Below are positions 14,952 to 21,049 of a stretch of DNA of 21,064 nt, piece after piece. The first letter of the stretch is position 1. The number at the start of each line of letters is the position of its first letter. This stretch comes from Candidatus Woesearchaeota archaeon (GTDB lineage Archaea; Nanobdellota; Nanobdellia; Woesearchaeales; ARS49), in assembly GCA_016203345.1 (NCBI GenBank), contig JACQMZ010000068.1, positions 1 through 21,064 on the forward strand. The letters are read 5' to 3'. The position numbers and the translations under genes were made by a program. A model generated the notes under the pieces. That model saw only the letters and a list, made by a program, of their open reading frames with translations, had not been told where the DNA came from and ran no database searches.

Positions 14952-15341
14952 CTAAGCAGCAAGATACCTCTTTGCTTTTTTTAATGAACCAGAAGCGCCA
15001 ACACTCCGCACAACGCACGGCTCAGCGCCGATCCGCTGGACCATGCACAAGCTCGCGCGCGCCAAATCAAGCGACGCGTGGTTGACGCGAATAATGCCGC
15101 GCTTGTTCTGCACAAGAGCAGCAGGAATATGAATGCCAGCCGATGCGGCGCCCAGCTCGCCATGCAATGATACAAATGCTTGATTCACTGTAGAAGAAAC
15201 GAGCGCAGATGCCACTGGCTTCTGACTAATAACTTCAAAAGCAAGATACCTTTTCTTCTCCCGCAAACTAGGGATCAACCGCAATGATGGACGTTTGTTC
15301 ATAACACCTTTGTACCAGGTGAGATCACGCTCGATTCTCAT
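14952..15341 (-). CDS. rnp2: RNase P protein component 2 (Pop5/Rpp14-type)
   Basis: A 129-residue protein. PSLREKKRYLAFEVIS is the family's N-terminal strand, and KRGIIRVNHASLDLARASLCM plus VRSVGASGSLKKAKRYL are the C-terminal signature of archaeal Pop5. It pairs with Rpp30 and binds the catalytic RNA in tRNA 5' processing; rpp30 is not adjacent. This is the first gene of the operon, 12 bases before psmA. A TATA box gives a leader of about five bases. Confidence 0.9.
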   Translation of the reverse strand: MRIERDLTWYKGVMNKRPSLRLIPSLREKKRYLAFEVISQKPVASALVSSTVNQAFVSLHGELGAASAGIHIPAALVQNKRGIIRVNHASLDLARASLCMVQRIGAEPCVVRSVGASGSLKKAKRYLAA

Positions 15342-15368
15342 CTCTCACACCGAGAAAACAGCGTGGGC

Positions 15369-15377
15369 TTTAAATAC
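15369..15377 (-). promoter_or_regulatory. TATA box of the RNase P/proteasome/exosome operon
   Basis: The minus strand reads GTATTTAAA, predicting transcription from about 15346, five bases before ATG 15341. It appears to serve seven genes down to 11463. A bulged hairpin begins ten bases further upstream. Confidence 0.6.
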
Positions 15378-15387
15378 TTTACCCTTC

Positions 15388-15431
15388 GAATTTTGCGAAC
15401 TCAGGCCTGCGGCCTTCGTTCAGCAAAATTC
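15388..15431. repeat. Bulged hairpin element, copy 4
   Basis: GAATTTTGC (15388-15396) pairs with GCAAAATTC (15423-15431). GAAC (15397-15400) pairs with GTTC (15418-15421), with A15422 bulged. The TC/TC loop is at 15401-15402 and 15416-15417, and the tip is AGGCC-TGC-GGCCT. It lies just upstream of the core operon's TATA box and downstream of the relE region, so it could sit near a promoter or end the relE transcript. The following CTGGTT also occurs after the copy at 18353. Confidence 0.85.
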
Positions 15432-15467
15432 TGGTTGACGAGACGCCGTGTATTGGGAGTGTACGTT

Positions 15468-15632
15468 TTACTCATCAAGCGGGGGAAAGTCAGGCTCTGT
15501 ATTTACTGTTCCTTTTTTGAAAACTAGACTGTAGTTTTTAGGAAGGTTAATTTTCGTAAGATTTACCTCCGCTTCTATATCCACAAGAGCTTTGAATTTT
15601 TATCCGATTGTTACGCTCTTGTCGTATAGCAT
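15468..15632 (-). pseudogene. Interrupted short reading frame after relE
   Basis: An ATG one base after the relE stop opens a frame, MLYDKSVTIG, then a TAA (15600-15602), then in the same frame KFKALVDIEAEVNLTKI and 30 more residues, ending PDFPPLDE at 15468. The sense codons around the stop read as protein, so this looks like one gene broken by a point mutation. FKALVDIEAEV differs by two transitions from the FKALVDTGAEV of clan AA aspartyl proteases; it also resembles FRALVDID in the neighbouring RelE, so a duplicated fragment is possible. Identity is unresolved. Confidence 0.4.
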
Positions 15633-15633
15633 T

Positions 15634-15885
15634 TTACCTTTTGTAGATTCTGCCTCGATTGTCAAGGACGCGAACCCACACAATTCTCGTTTCCATATCA
15701 ATATCAACGAGAGCGCGGAAGTCTCCAGTCCGGAACTTGTAGTAATCATTGCCTTCAAAATGTTCTACAACTTGAAATGGATCTTTTAGTTTCTGAAGTG
15801 CTATCTTAATACGTTCACAAATATGCGCATCTTGCTTGTTCAGAAATTTAGTTGCCTGGTTGCTGAGTTTGACGCTAAATGTCAT
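15634..15885 (-). CDS. relE: RelE-family toxin
   Basis: An 83-residue protein with the RelE/ParE fold: FSVKLSNQATKFLNKQD, helical linker, then YYKFRTGDFRALVDID and IVWVRVLDNRGRIYKR. Basic residues in the C-terminal strands (R in FRTGDFR, R in LDNRGRIYKR) match those that contact mRNA in RelE. RelE cleaves mRNA in the ribosomal A site; activity here is inferred. The gene overlaps the upstream antitoxin-like gene by 11 bases, typical of relBE operons. Confidence 0.87.
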   Translation of the reverse strand: MTFSVKLSNQATKFLNKQDAHICERIKIALQKLKDPFQVVEHFEGNDYYKFRTGDFRALVDIDMETRIVWVRVLDNRGRIYKR

Positions 15886-16051
15886 GGAGATCAGTGTAGC
15901 TTGATTCAGGCTCGTTGCGCGCTTTTAATAGCTGCACTTTTGCCCATTCAGTTAGTTGCCCTTCTTCTGTGAGAATATGCTTAATAACAGCAAGGTCTTT
16001 TTTCATCAGTTCGATATCCTTGTGCATGTGCTCTAAGACTGCTTCTGCCAT
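15875..16051 (-). CDS. Antitoxin partner of the RelE-family toxin
   Basis: A 58-residue acidic, helical protein (AEAVLEHMHKDIELMKKDL, then TEWAKVQLLKARNE). The N-terminal half is likely a coiled-coil and the C-terminal half the toxin-wrapping tail. It is an archaeal RelB-like antitoxin by position and size, not by a strong motif. An upstream ATG at 16060 exists, but the TATA box at 16073-16082 is 27 bases from ATG 16051, supporting the shorter form. Confidence 0.7.
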   Translation of the reverse strand: MAEAVLEHMHKDIELMKKDLAVIKHILTEEGQLTEWAKVQLLKARNEPESSYTDLHDI

Positions 16052-16072
16052 GAACAACAAGAGTGATCTTAT

Positions 16073-16082
16073 CTTTATAAAT
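16073..16082 (-). promoter_or_regulatory. TATA box of the antitoxin-RelE operon
   Basis: The minus strand reads ATTTATAAAG, centred 27 bases before ATG 16051; leaderless. Confidence 0.65.
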
Positions 16083-16119
16083 ATTGCTTTGAGCTTAAAA
16101 ATTTGTCAAGAACTCAGCA

Positions 16120-17889
16120 TTATCTGACCGTATTCCTTCTTGCAAAGTCATAAATCGTCTGGTAGTCGGTTGTGGTGTTCTTGTCTGGGCGCAACCGTTC
16201 GGCAAACACGTTTTCAAACATGAAACTGTTGCAGTACCACTTGTGAAAGCCCGCAGGGTACTGGTTTGCCGCCCACTTAATGCGGAACACTTTGGCTTCC
16301 ACAATAATCGGCGGCGACGTTGACACGACAATCTGCGGCCTCGCCAGCTTTTTAGACAATGATTTCAACTCCTTGGCGTGCCCGAAATATCTCACGAACC
16401 GCTGAAAACCGCTCCAATTGTTCCTTTGCAACAAATCAAGAGCCTGAAACACCGCCAAATGAGCATGAACGTACTGGTCTTGCTTAGTGGAAGACTTCTT
16501 ACTCCCCCGTCCTGAATCAAACTCTTTCTGAGCAGACCCATAATGCTCATACGATGACAAGACGTCATGTCCGCGCGGGAGACTGTCCAACATTTCAGGA
16601 ACCAACACAGCAGTCGTCGGGTCCAGCAGAGACCTCAACAAGAACTGGCCCTGACCCAAAAACGCATCATACAACGTCACTATTCCATCACCACGCGGCT
16701 GGCGTTCAACAACTCGCACAAGATTCTTGCGAAACGGAACGAGACGGTTGCGCTGATGCTCTTCCTTCACCTGCACGCCTTCAGGATCCAGATTCACCTT
16801 GCATACAGGCAAGTACGCTTGAAGCCACGCGTCATACAATCCCAGCACAGCGCCAGTGACGTTGTCTTCGCGCAGTCCTGCAGAAGAATCATGCAGGATC
16901 AGCCCAATGAGCGCCGTGTCAATCGTCTCGTACTTCTTGATCTTAAAACTCTTGCCCACATCAAAAGTAGGAACGCCTGCTTCATCGGCAGAGTATTGTA
17001 CAACGCACGCGCCCTCGTGCCCTGCATCAAATGCCTTCTCAACAAACACGCGCAACGCTTTCTTGGAGCGCAACTGTTCGCGGTGCACAACACGCGCATT
17101 GACGTTCTTCCTTGCCATAAACTCATCTAAAAGGTCAAGAAGCCCGTCAATTCGACGGTAATCCACTGGCAGACGACACACGTTCGCAAGCGACTCGAAC
17201 TGTTTCTCCTTCGACAACTCCCACGTCGACGGGTCGCTGATCGCGTACAATCCATGAAAACACAACGTGAGCTCAATGTCACGTCGCGGCTTGCCAATCT
17301 CAAACAACTCTTCATCAGCAAAATATTTGTCCAACAAAGTATCCTCCACAGTGGCGGCGCCCATCTTTGGCCACATGGACTGCGGCACCCTCTTCTCAAC
17401 ACGCGCAAACCCTGCCAAATGCGTGTAATGCCTGCTAATCAACTCAGCATCTCCGACCATCAAAGGGAGCATGGGAAACGTAGCTGTTAATTCTGGAAAC
17501 ATGCGCAAATCATACCGCGTAAACTGACGAGTAAACGCCATAGGATGAGTGGTATTATGCAACTGCAAGCGGAAACCGTTCTCCTTGATCGACGCCCGCG
17601 TATACATATCGCTCCCTCTCATCGACAACACAATATCCTCTACTGCCCCGCAAAACTTCGGATTCAGGCTTGCAATCGGAGTGCCCAACACAGGAACTTC
17701 ACCGTCAAGAAACACGCCGCGCTGATACTGCACAAAAGAAGCAATCTCCTCCTGCGCCCTATGCCGCAACTCAGGCGCGTACCGCTCAATTTCCTGCCGC
17801 AAAAACCGCTCAGCCTGAGACGAACCAAAACCCCGGAACATCAAGTCATGAATACGCTCCTCAGCCTCGTCAGAAATCCGAACGCTCAT
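16120..17889 (-). CDS. Divergent ATP-dependent DNA/RNA ligase-like protein
   Basis: A 589-residue protein with covalent nucleotidyltransferase motifs in order: I, SIKENGFRLQLH (KxxGxR, adenylated Lys about residue 102); III, MVGDAELIS (E about 149); IIIa, LTLCFHGLYAIS; IV, EGACVVQY (about 292); V, SFKIKKYETID (about 314-324). The end (PPIIVEAKVFRI, FAERLRPDKNTTT) resembles the OB-fold end of archaeal DNA ligases. The first 100 residues do not look like the usual ligase DNA-binding domain, and motif I (KENGFR) and motif III (GDAE for DGE) deviate. It may be the cell's replicative ligase in divergent form, or a separate repair or RNA ligase. The start is set by the TATA box; an upstream ATG at 17994 is unlikely. 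Confidence 0.7.
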   Translation of the reverse strand: MSVRISDEAEERIHDLMFRGFGSSQAERFLRQEIERYAPELRHRAQEEIASFVQYQRGVFLDGEVPVLGTPIASLNPKFCGAVEDIVLSMRGSDMYTRASIKENGFRLQLHNTTHPMAFTRQFTRYDLRMFPELTATFPMLPLMVGDAELISRHYTHLAGFARVEKRVPQSMWPKMGAATVEDTLLDKYFADEELFEIGKPRRDIELTLCFHGLYAISDPSTWELSKEKQFESLANVCRLPVDYRRIDGLLDLLDEFMARKNVNARVVHREQLRSKKALRVFVEKAFDAGHEGACVVQYSADEAGVPTFDVGKSFKIKKYETIDTALIGLILHDSSAGLREDNVTGAVLGLYDAWLQAYLPVCKVNLDPEGVQVKEEHQRNRLVPFRKNLVRVVERQPRGDGIVTLYDAFLGQGQFLLRSLLDPTTAVLVPEMLDSLPRGHDVLSSYEHYGSAQKEFDSGRGSKKSSTKQDQYVHAHLAVFQALDLLQRNNWSGFQRFVRYFGHAKELKSLSKKLARPQIVVSTSPPIIVEAKVFRIKWAANQYPAGFHKWYCNSFMFENVFAERLRPDKNTTTDYQTIYDFARRNTVR

Positions 17890-17910
17890 GAAGCAAAGAA
17901 ATAACGAGTT

Positions 17911-17920
17911 GAATATAAAG
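17911..17920 (-). promoter_or_regulatory. TATA box of the ligase gene
   Basis: The minus strand reads CTTTATATTC, centred 27 bases before ATG 17889. It is identical to the hicB copy 2 box. Confidence 0.65.
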
Positions 17921-17972
17921 GTGAACTTTGAGAAGGTGAACTCTGTAGTTCCACACAATCCACACAACGACG

Positions 17973-17980
17973 ATAAATAA
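17973..17980 (+). promoter_or_regulatory. TATA box of the IscA-like gene
   Basis: ATAAATAA is centred about 25-27 bases before the GTG at 18001. Divergent from the ligase promoter, about 60 bases away. Confidence 0.55.
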
Positions 17981-18000
17981 ACCACCACCATCACCTATAT

Positions 18001-18351
18001 GTGCCAGAACTTACACTCACCGACCGAGCGATTGCAAAAGTTAAGAATTACATCGCTGCAACAGCCCTTGAAACCAAACAGCCATCAGAATCATACAGGC
18101 TTCGCATCAGAATCCAAGGCGGCGGATGCTCAGGATTCTCATACATGCTCGGCGTGGACAATTCGGTTAATGACAAAACAGACATCATCATCCCCACAGG
18201 AGGGCTTGAAGTCGTCGTCGACAAGAAAAGCCTGTTATACGTGAACGGCAGCATCATAGACTATTTTGAAGACTTCATGGGGAGCGGGTTTAAGATCACC
18301 AACCCAAACGCCACAGGAAGCTGTGGATGCGGGAAGAGTTTTAACGCGTAA
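18001..18351 (+). CDS. IscA/HesB-type iron-sulfur assembly protein
   Basis: A 116-residue A-type carrier protein. The three conserved cysteines are present: GGGCSGFSY (C43) and GSCGCGKSF (C108, C110). These proteins carry Fe-S clusters from the assembly scaffold to target enzymes. Start is GTG 18001; an ATG two bases earlier is in another frame. No other Fe-S assembly genes are near, so it may act with a distant SUF system. Length is slightly above the usual 105-110 residues, with an insertion after residue 20. A bulged hairpin begins two bases after the stop. Confidence 0.93.
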   Translation: MPELTLTDRAIAKVKNYIAATALETKQPSESYRLRIRIQGGGCSGFSYMLGVDNSVNDKTDIIIPTGGLEVVVDKKSLLYVNGSIIDYFEDFMGSGFKITNPNATGSCGCGKSFNA

Positions 18352-18352
18352 C

Positions 18353-18392
18353 GAAAATTGCGAATTCGGCTTCGCCTCATTCAGCAATTTTC
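18353..18392. repeat. Bulged hairpin element, copy 5
   Basis: GAAAATTGC (18353-18361) pairs with GCAATTTTC (18384-18392). GAAT (18362-18365) pairs with ATTC (18379-18382), with A18383 bulged. The TC/TC loop is at 18366-18367 and 18377-18378, and the tip is GGC-TTC-GCC. It starts one base after the iscA-like stop codon, where it may act as a 3' end structure. Confidence 0.85.
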
Positions 18393-18590
18393 TGGTTAAG
18401 TTTAAGAATGCGCGTTTGTCATTGAGCTCTCAGAATTAAAAGGACGGGAAAAACTGTCAAAATACCCTGTACACTCGCTTGTGAATTTTGATGGACACTG
18501 AACATTTTGCGTGCGAAACTCGCCCCACACAGTAACCACAATAGCCACATCATATTGAAATCTCTATGCGATTTTTTCGGAAATCTGACA
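18393..18590 (+). other. Intergenic region without recognised features
   Basis: After the hairpin I see no clear gene, RNA or TATA box before the next start. A longer in-frame start at 18507 for the following gene exists, but its residues look unlike protein-coding sequence. Confidence 0.4.
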
Positions 18591-18911
18591 ATGGCGGATG
18601 GTATAATTGCCGAAATTCCTTGCTACATTTGCACAACCCCTGCAATAGAAAGAAATGCAGTGCTGACTATAGTTTCGTATGGAGATGCTGGACGGCAGAT
18701 CGTCGAACTGTATGACAGACTAGGGCTTTACGCACACCTTGCACCTGAAGGACGCTCCATGTGGACGCACGTAAAGGTAGGCGCGTGCAACACGCACAGG
18801 CCAAACCTCAACCGCCTGGAAGCCCTCCTGCGGCAGAATGGAAATGAGCTCAACACTGACATCATACGAGAATCCCTTGGTGAAATCGAGGCCGGTGCTG
18901 AAAGACGTTGA
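18591..18911 (+). CDS. Small putative zinc-binding protein, unknown function
   Basis: A 106-residue protein from ATG 18591 (MADGIIAEIPCYICTTP). CYIC (C11, C14) and CNTH (C66, H69) form a possible CxxC...CxxH zinc site around a mixed domain. The C-terminal 35 residues are helical (PNLNRLEALLRQNGNELN). I recognise no family. No TATA box is obvious upstream. The region after the stop holds overlapping inverted repeats that could end the transcript. Confidence 0.6.
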   Translation: MADGIIAEIPCYICTTPAIERNAVLTIVSYGDAGRQIVELYDRLGLYAHLAPEGRSMWTHVKVGACNTHRPNLNRLEALLRQNGNELNTDIIRESLGEIEAGAERR

Positions 18912-18914
18912 ATC

Positions 18915-19008
18915 ATAGAGAACTTTGAATAACTATCAAATTTGTCAAAGTTCTCAATAGAACCGCTTTGAATCCGCAGAATATAACGGGTTATTCAAAG
19001 CTCTCTAT
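18915..19008. repeat. 19-bp inverted repeat with an internal partial copy
   Basis: 18915-18933 is the reverse complement of 18990-19008 apart from one mismatch. In addition, GAGAACTTTGA (18918-18928) is exactly complementary to TCAAAGTTCTC (18945-18955). The left arm can therefore pair either with the near or the far partner. It lies between the zinc-protein gene and the tRNA gene, and may be a terminator for the first or an insertion remnant. Confidence 0.65.
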
Positions 19009-19020
19009 AAGATGCCTAAA

Positions 19021-19060
19021 GACGCTCAGCGTCCACTCATGACGCTCAGCGTCCACTCAT
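19021..19060. repeat. Exact 20-base tandem duplication next to the tRNA 3' end
   Basis: Two identical 20-base units, each containing the hairpin GACGC-TCA-GCGTC, lie five bases beyond the tRNA 3' end. They would be in the 3' trailer of the precursor and could help transcription end or 3' processing. Confidence 0.8.
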
Positions 19061-19065
19061 CGAAA

Positions 19066-19192
19066 CGCCGCGACCCGGATTTGAACCGGGAGTTCCTTTC
19101 GGAAACGGTTCTCACAGAGCACTGGTCTGTGGACGCCCAGCAGATCTGTGCATTTTCGAGACCGTCGCAATACCGGGTTATGCGATCGCGGC
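19066..19192 (-). tRNA. tRNA-Ser(CGA) with a 44-base intron
   Basis: The minus strand folds as a class II tRNA. Acceptor GCCGCGA (19192-19186) pairs with TCGCGGC (19073-19067), and the discriminator is G (19066), as in tRNA-Ser. The D arm has GCAT and CCGGTA, the anticodon stem is ACGGT/ACCGT, the variable arm TTCC-GAAA-GGAA, and the T arm CCCGG-TTCAAAT-CCGGG. The anticodon CGA reads UCG. The intron is 19111-19154, between positions 37 and 38; its CACAG/CTGTG stem plus CTC/GAG pairing form a relaxed bulge-helix-bulge suitable for the archaeal splicing endonuclease. The mature tRNA is 83 bases without encoded CCA. Confidence 0.93.
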
Positions 19193-19216
19193 ACAAGGGT
19201 ATCCAAGTGTCAATGG

Positions 19217-19230
19217 GTTAAAAAGATTGC
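19217..19230 (-). promoter_or_regulatory. Promoter of tRNA-Ser, left arm of a perfect inverted repeat
   Basis: On the minus strand this reads GCAATCTTTTTAAC. The TTTTTAA box is centred about 30 bases before the tRNA 5' end. It is a perfect 14-bp inverted repeat of 19249-19262. Confidence 0.7.
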
Positions 19231-19248
19231 TTTGAAACGGCTCTTCAC

Positions 19249-19262
19249 GCAATCTTTTTAAC
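19249..19262 (+). promoter_or_regulatory. Promoter of the acyl-CoA dehydrogenase gene, right arm of the inverted repeat
   Basis: GCAATCTTTTTAAC on the plus strand, with TTTTTAA centred about 30 bases before ATG 19288. Because both arms include the bases before the TATA box, the factor B recognition region is duplicated too. Confidence 0.65.
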
Positions 19263-19287
19263 ATCCCTGCCATCTCTCTTGAAAGGA

Positions 19288-20823
19288 ATGACCATGTATC
19301 GGGACAACAAGGACCTTGTGTGGACGATTGAAAAGAGCGGATTAGTTGATGATGTTGAGGAGGCGTCTGCTTTGCTTGATTCTTTAGGCGAGATCGCGTG
19401 CAAGGTTCGTGACACGCGGTCCCATAACGACCGTATTGGCAGTCGGTTGGATGGCTGTAAAGTTGTGAAGCCAGAAGGGCTGACGAGGTCGTGCTCCCTT
19501 GTAACAAACGCAGGGTATTCTTGCCTGACGATCAAGGAAGGAGGACCTGGCTTGTCGTACGTTGTAAGCAATGCAGTACATGAAATAATCGCTCGAGCTG
19601 ATGCGTCGGTTATGGTCGTTTTGGCACTCACTGGCGGTGTCGCGGACACGATTGAAACATTTGGAACTCCTGAAGCGAAAACGGAAATATTGCCGAAACT
19701 CGTGTCTGGAGAATATAGTGGCGCCATGTGCCTGACAGAGCCGGAAGCAGGATCTGACCTGAGCGCGCTAAAGACAGTGGCGACGAAAGATGGCAATGGG
19801 TACAGAATATCCGGAGAAAAGATATTCATATCGAGTTGTGATGCAGACGTGCATGTTGTACTTGCGCGGGATGGGAACACTCAACAGAAAAGCATGTATC
19901 TCGTGATGGCGAGAAACAACGCTGTTTGCGTTGAGCGGGTGGAGGAAAAGTGCGGCCTTCACGCCTCTCCCACTGGAACAGTGGTGTACGACGACTCCAA
20001 AGCCCTACTGCTTGGGGAGAGTGGCAAAGGAATGTCAAACATGTTTCGCCTCATGGGACTCGCGCGGCTCGGGGTTGCTGCGCAAGCGATCGGGGCGTGC
20101 CAGGAAGCATGTTCACTCGCATTTTCCTACGCAGAACAAAGGAAGCAGTTCAAAACAGAGTTGGTGAACCTTCCAGGACTGCGTCCTGTTCTTGACGGAA
20201 TGAAGCTTGACCTTGTTGCTGCTCGCGCACTCCTGTACCATACATCGAACGCGCTTGACAAGCTTCAAAAAACGCCGGACAAGTCAGACAAGCATTTGGT
20301 GAGGCGGAAGATGTTCCTTACCAAGATGTTCGCTACAGAACACTGCTATCGCGCAATAGATGATGCCCTGCAAGTACATGGCGGCTCTGGCTACATGAAA
20401 GAACAAGGGATTGAACAATTATTGCGTGACGCACGAGTGTTTCGCATATATGAGGGCACGACGCAAATTCAGGAGCAAATGTTCGTGCAATCCTTATTCA
20501 AAGGCGGACTGGCGTCATTAGCGTCCCAGTATGCCGATGCCATAAGGATACGATGGGACTGTCTGGATCGCGAGATCCTGCGAATGGAAAGGCGAATTGC
20601 ACAAGCAGCGCTCCGGCTGGGACTGAAACGGCGCGAAGATCTGGCGCAGTACTGCGCTCATTGGCTGGCAAACATGGCAGCTGATGCATTGGCCGCGCGC
20701 GTCCTTTTCACGCAATCTCAGCACGATGAATCGCGACGACAATTGGCAGAACAGTTTACAAATTATTGCCTGCCGAGATTTCATTCAAACGAAGAGGCGT
20801 TATACAGGGGGCTTCGGCGCTGA
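19288..20823 (+). CDS. Acyl-CoA dehydrogenase family protein
   Basis: About 511 residues. CLTEPEAGSD is the flavin-binding signature, YRISGEKIFIS and RLGVAAQAIGACQEA are middle-domain and C-domain landmarks, and QVHGGSGYMKEQGIEQLLRD and RIYEGTTQIQEQM close the family; the Glu of YEGT is the usual catalytic base. These enzymes oxidise acyl-CoA to enoyl-CoA with FAD, passing electrons to ETF. No ETF, thiolase or hydratase is in the window. It is longer than the usual 380-residue enzyme, with an extra helical C-terminal domain of about 100 residues as in long-chain types. ATG 19288 and 19294 are both possible, TTG 19279 less so. Acquisition by transfer is plausible but unproven. Confidence 0.9.
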   Translation: MTMYRDNKDLVWTIEKSGLVDDVEEASALLDSLGEIACKVRDTRSHNDRIGSRLDGCKVVKPEGLTRSCSLVTNAGYSCLTIKEGGPGLSYVVSNAVHEIIARADASVMVVLALTGGVADTIETFGTPEAKTEILPKLVSGEYSGAMCLTEPEAGSDLSALKTVATKDGNGYRISGEKIFISSCDADVHVVLARDGNTQQKSMYLVMARNNAVCVERVEEKCGLHASPTGTVVYDDSKALLLGESGKGMSNMFRLMGLARLGVAAQAIGACQEACSLAFSYAEQRKQFKTELVNLPGLRPVLDGMKLDLVAARALLYHTSNALDKLQKTPDKSDKHLVRRKMFLTKMFATEHCYRAIDDALQVHGGSGYMKEQGIEQLLRDARVFRIYEGTTQIQEQMFVQSLFKGGLASLASQYADAIRIRWDCLDREILRMERRIAQAALRLGLKRREDLAQYCAHWLANMAADALAARVLFTQSQHDESRRQLAEQFTNYCLPRFHSNEEALYRGLRR

Positions 20824-20868
20824 TCTTGTCACTCCAAAATGTTCTCATTTGCATCCTGATATGTAAAA

Positions 20869-20902
20869 GGTACGTGTTTAGCTTCTGTCTTCGTTCGCTC
20901 AC
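20869..20902 (+). repeat. Dispersed repeat box B, second full copy
   Basis: Identical to the reverse complement of 11428-11461 over 34 bases. It is followed 22 bases later by a bulged hairpin and then by box A. Confidence 0.85.
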
Positions 20903-20923
20903 CGTAAGGTCTTTCGAGAACAC

Positions 20924-20968
20924 GAATTTCGCGAATTCGCGCCTGCTGGCGCACATTCAGCGAAATTC
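20924..20968. repeat. Bulged hairpin element, copy 6
   Basis: GAATTTCGC (20924-20932) pairs with GCGAAATTC (20960-20968). GAAT (20933-20936) pairs with ATTC (20955-20958), with A20959 bulged. The internal loop is TC/AC and the tip is GCGCC-TGCT-GGCGC. The flank TTCACAAT after it is also found beside copy 1 in inverted orientation, so these two copies share more than the hairpin. Confidence 0.85.
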
Positions 20969-21022
20969 ACAATTGAGTTGAGTTTTATTACGTTAATGAC
21001 TTATACTACGTTATTACTTTAT

Positions 21023-21049
21023 TTCAACGTAGTCACAATGTTCCCGTAG
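21023..21049 (+). repeat. Dispersed repeat box A, copy 3
   Basis: The core AACGTAGTCACA through TTCCCGTAG matches 6-29 with two differences in 24. It is in direct orientation to copy 1, 21 kb away, and the window ends soon after, so its full extent is unknown. Confidence 0.7.

Noticed and set aside
17890..17994. 35-residue N-terminal extension of the ligase-like protein
   Set aside because: The extension is upstream of the TATA box at 17911-17920 for its own part and looks unlike protein; ATG 17889 fits leaderless initiation.
3259..20968. The bulged hairpins as ordinary transcription terminators
   Set aside because: One lies between divergent promoters and another between co-directional moxR and DUF58 genes, and none is followed by a consistent T tract.
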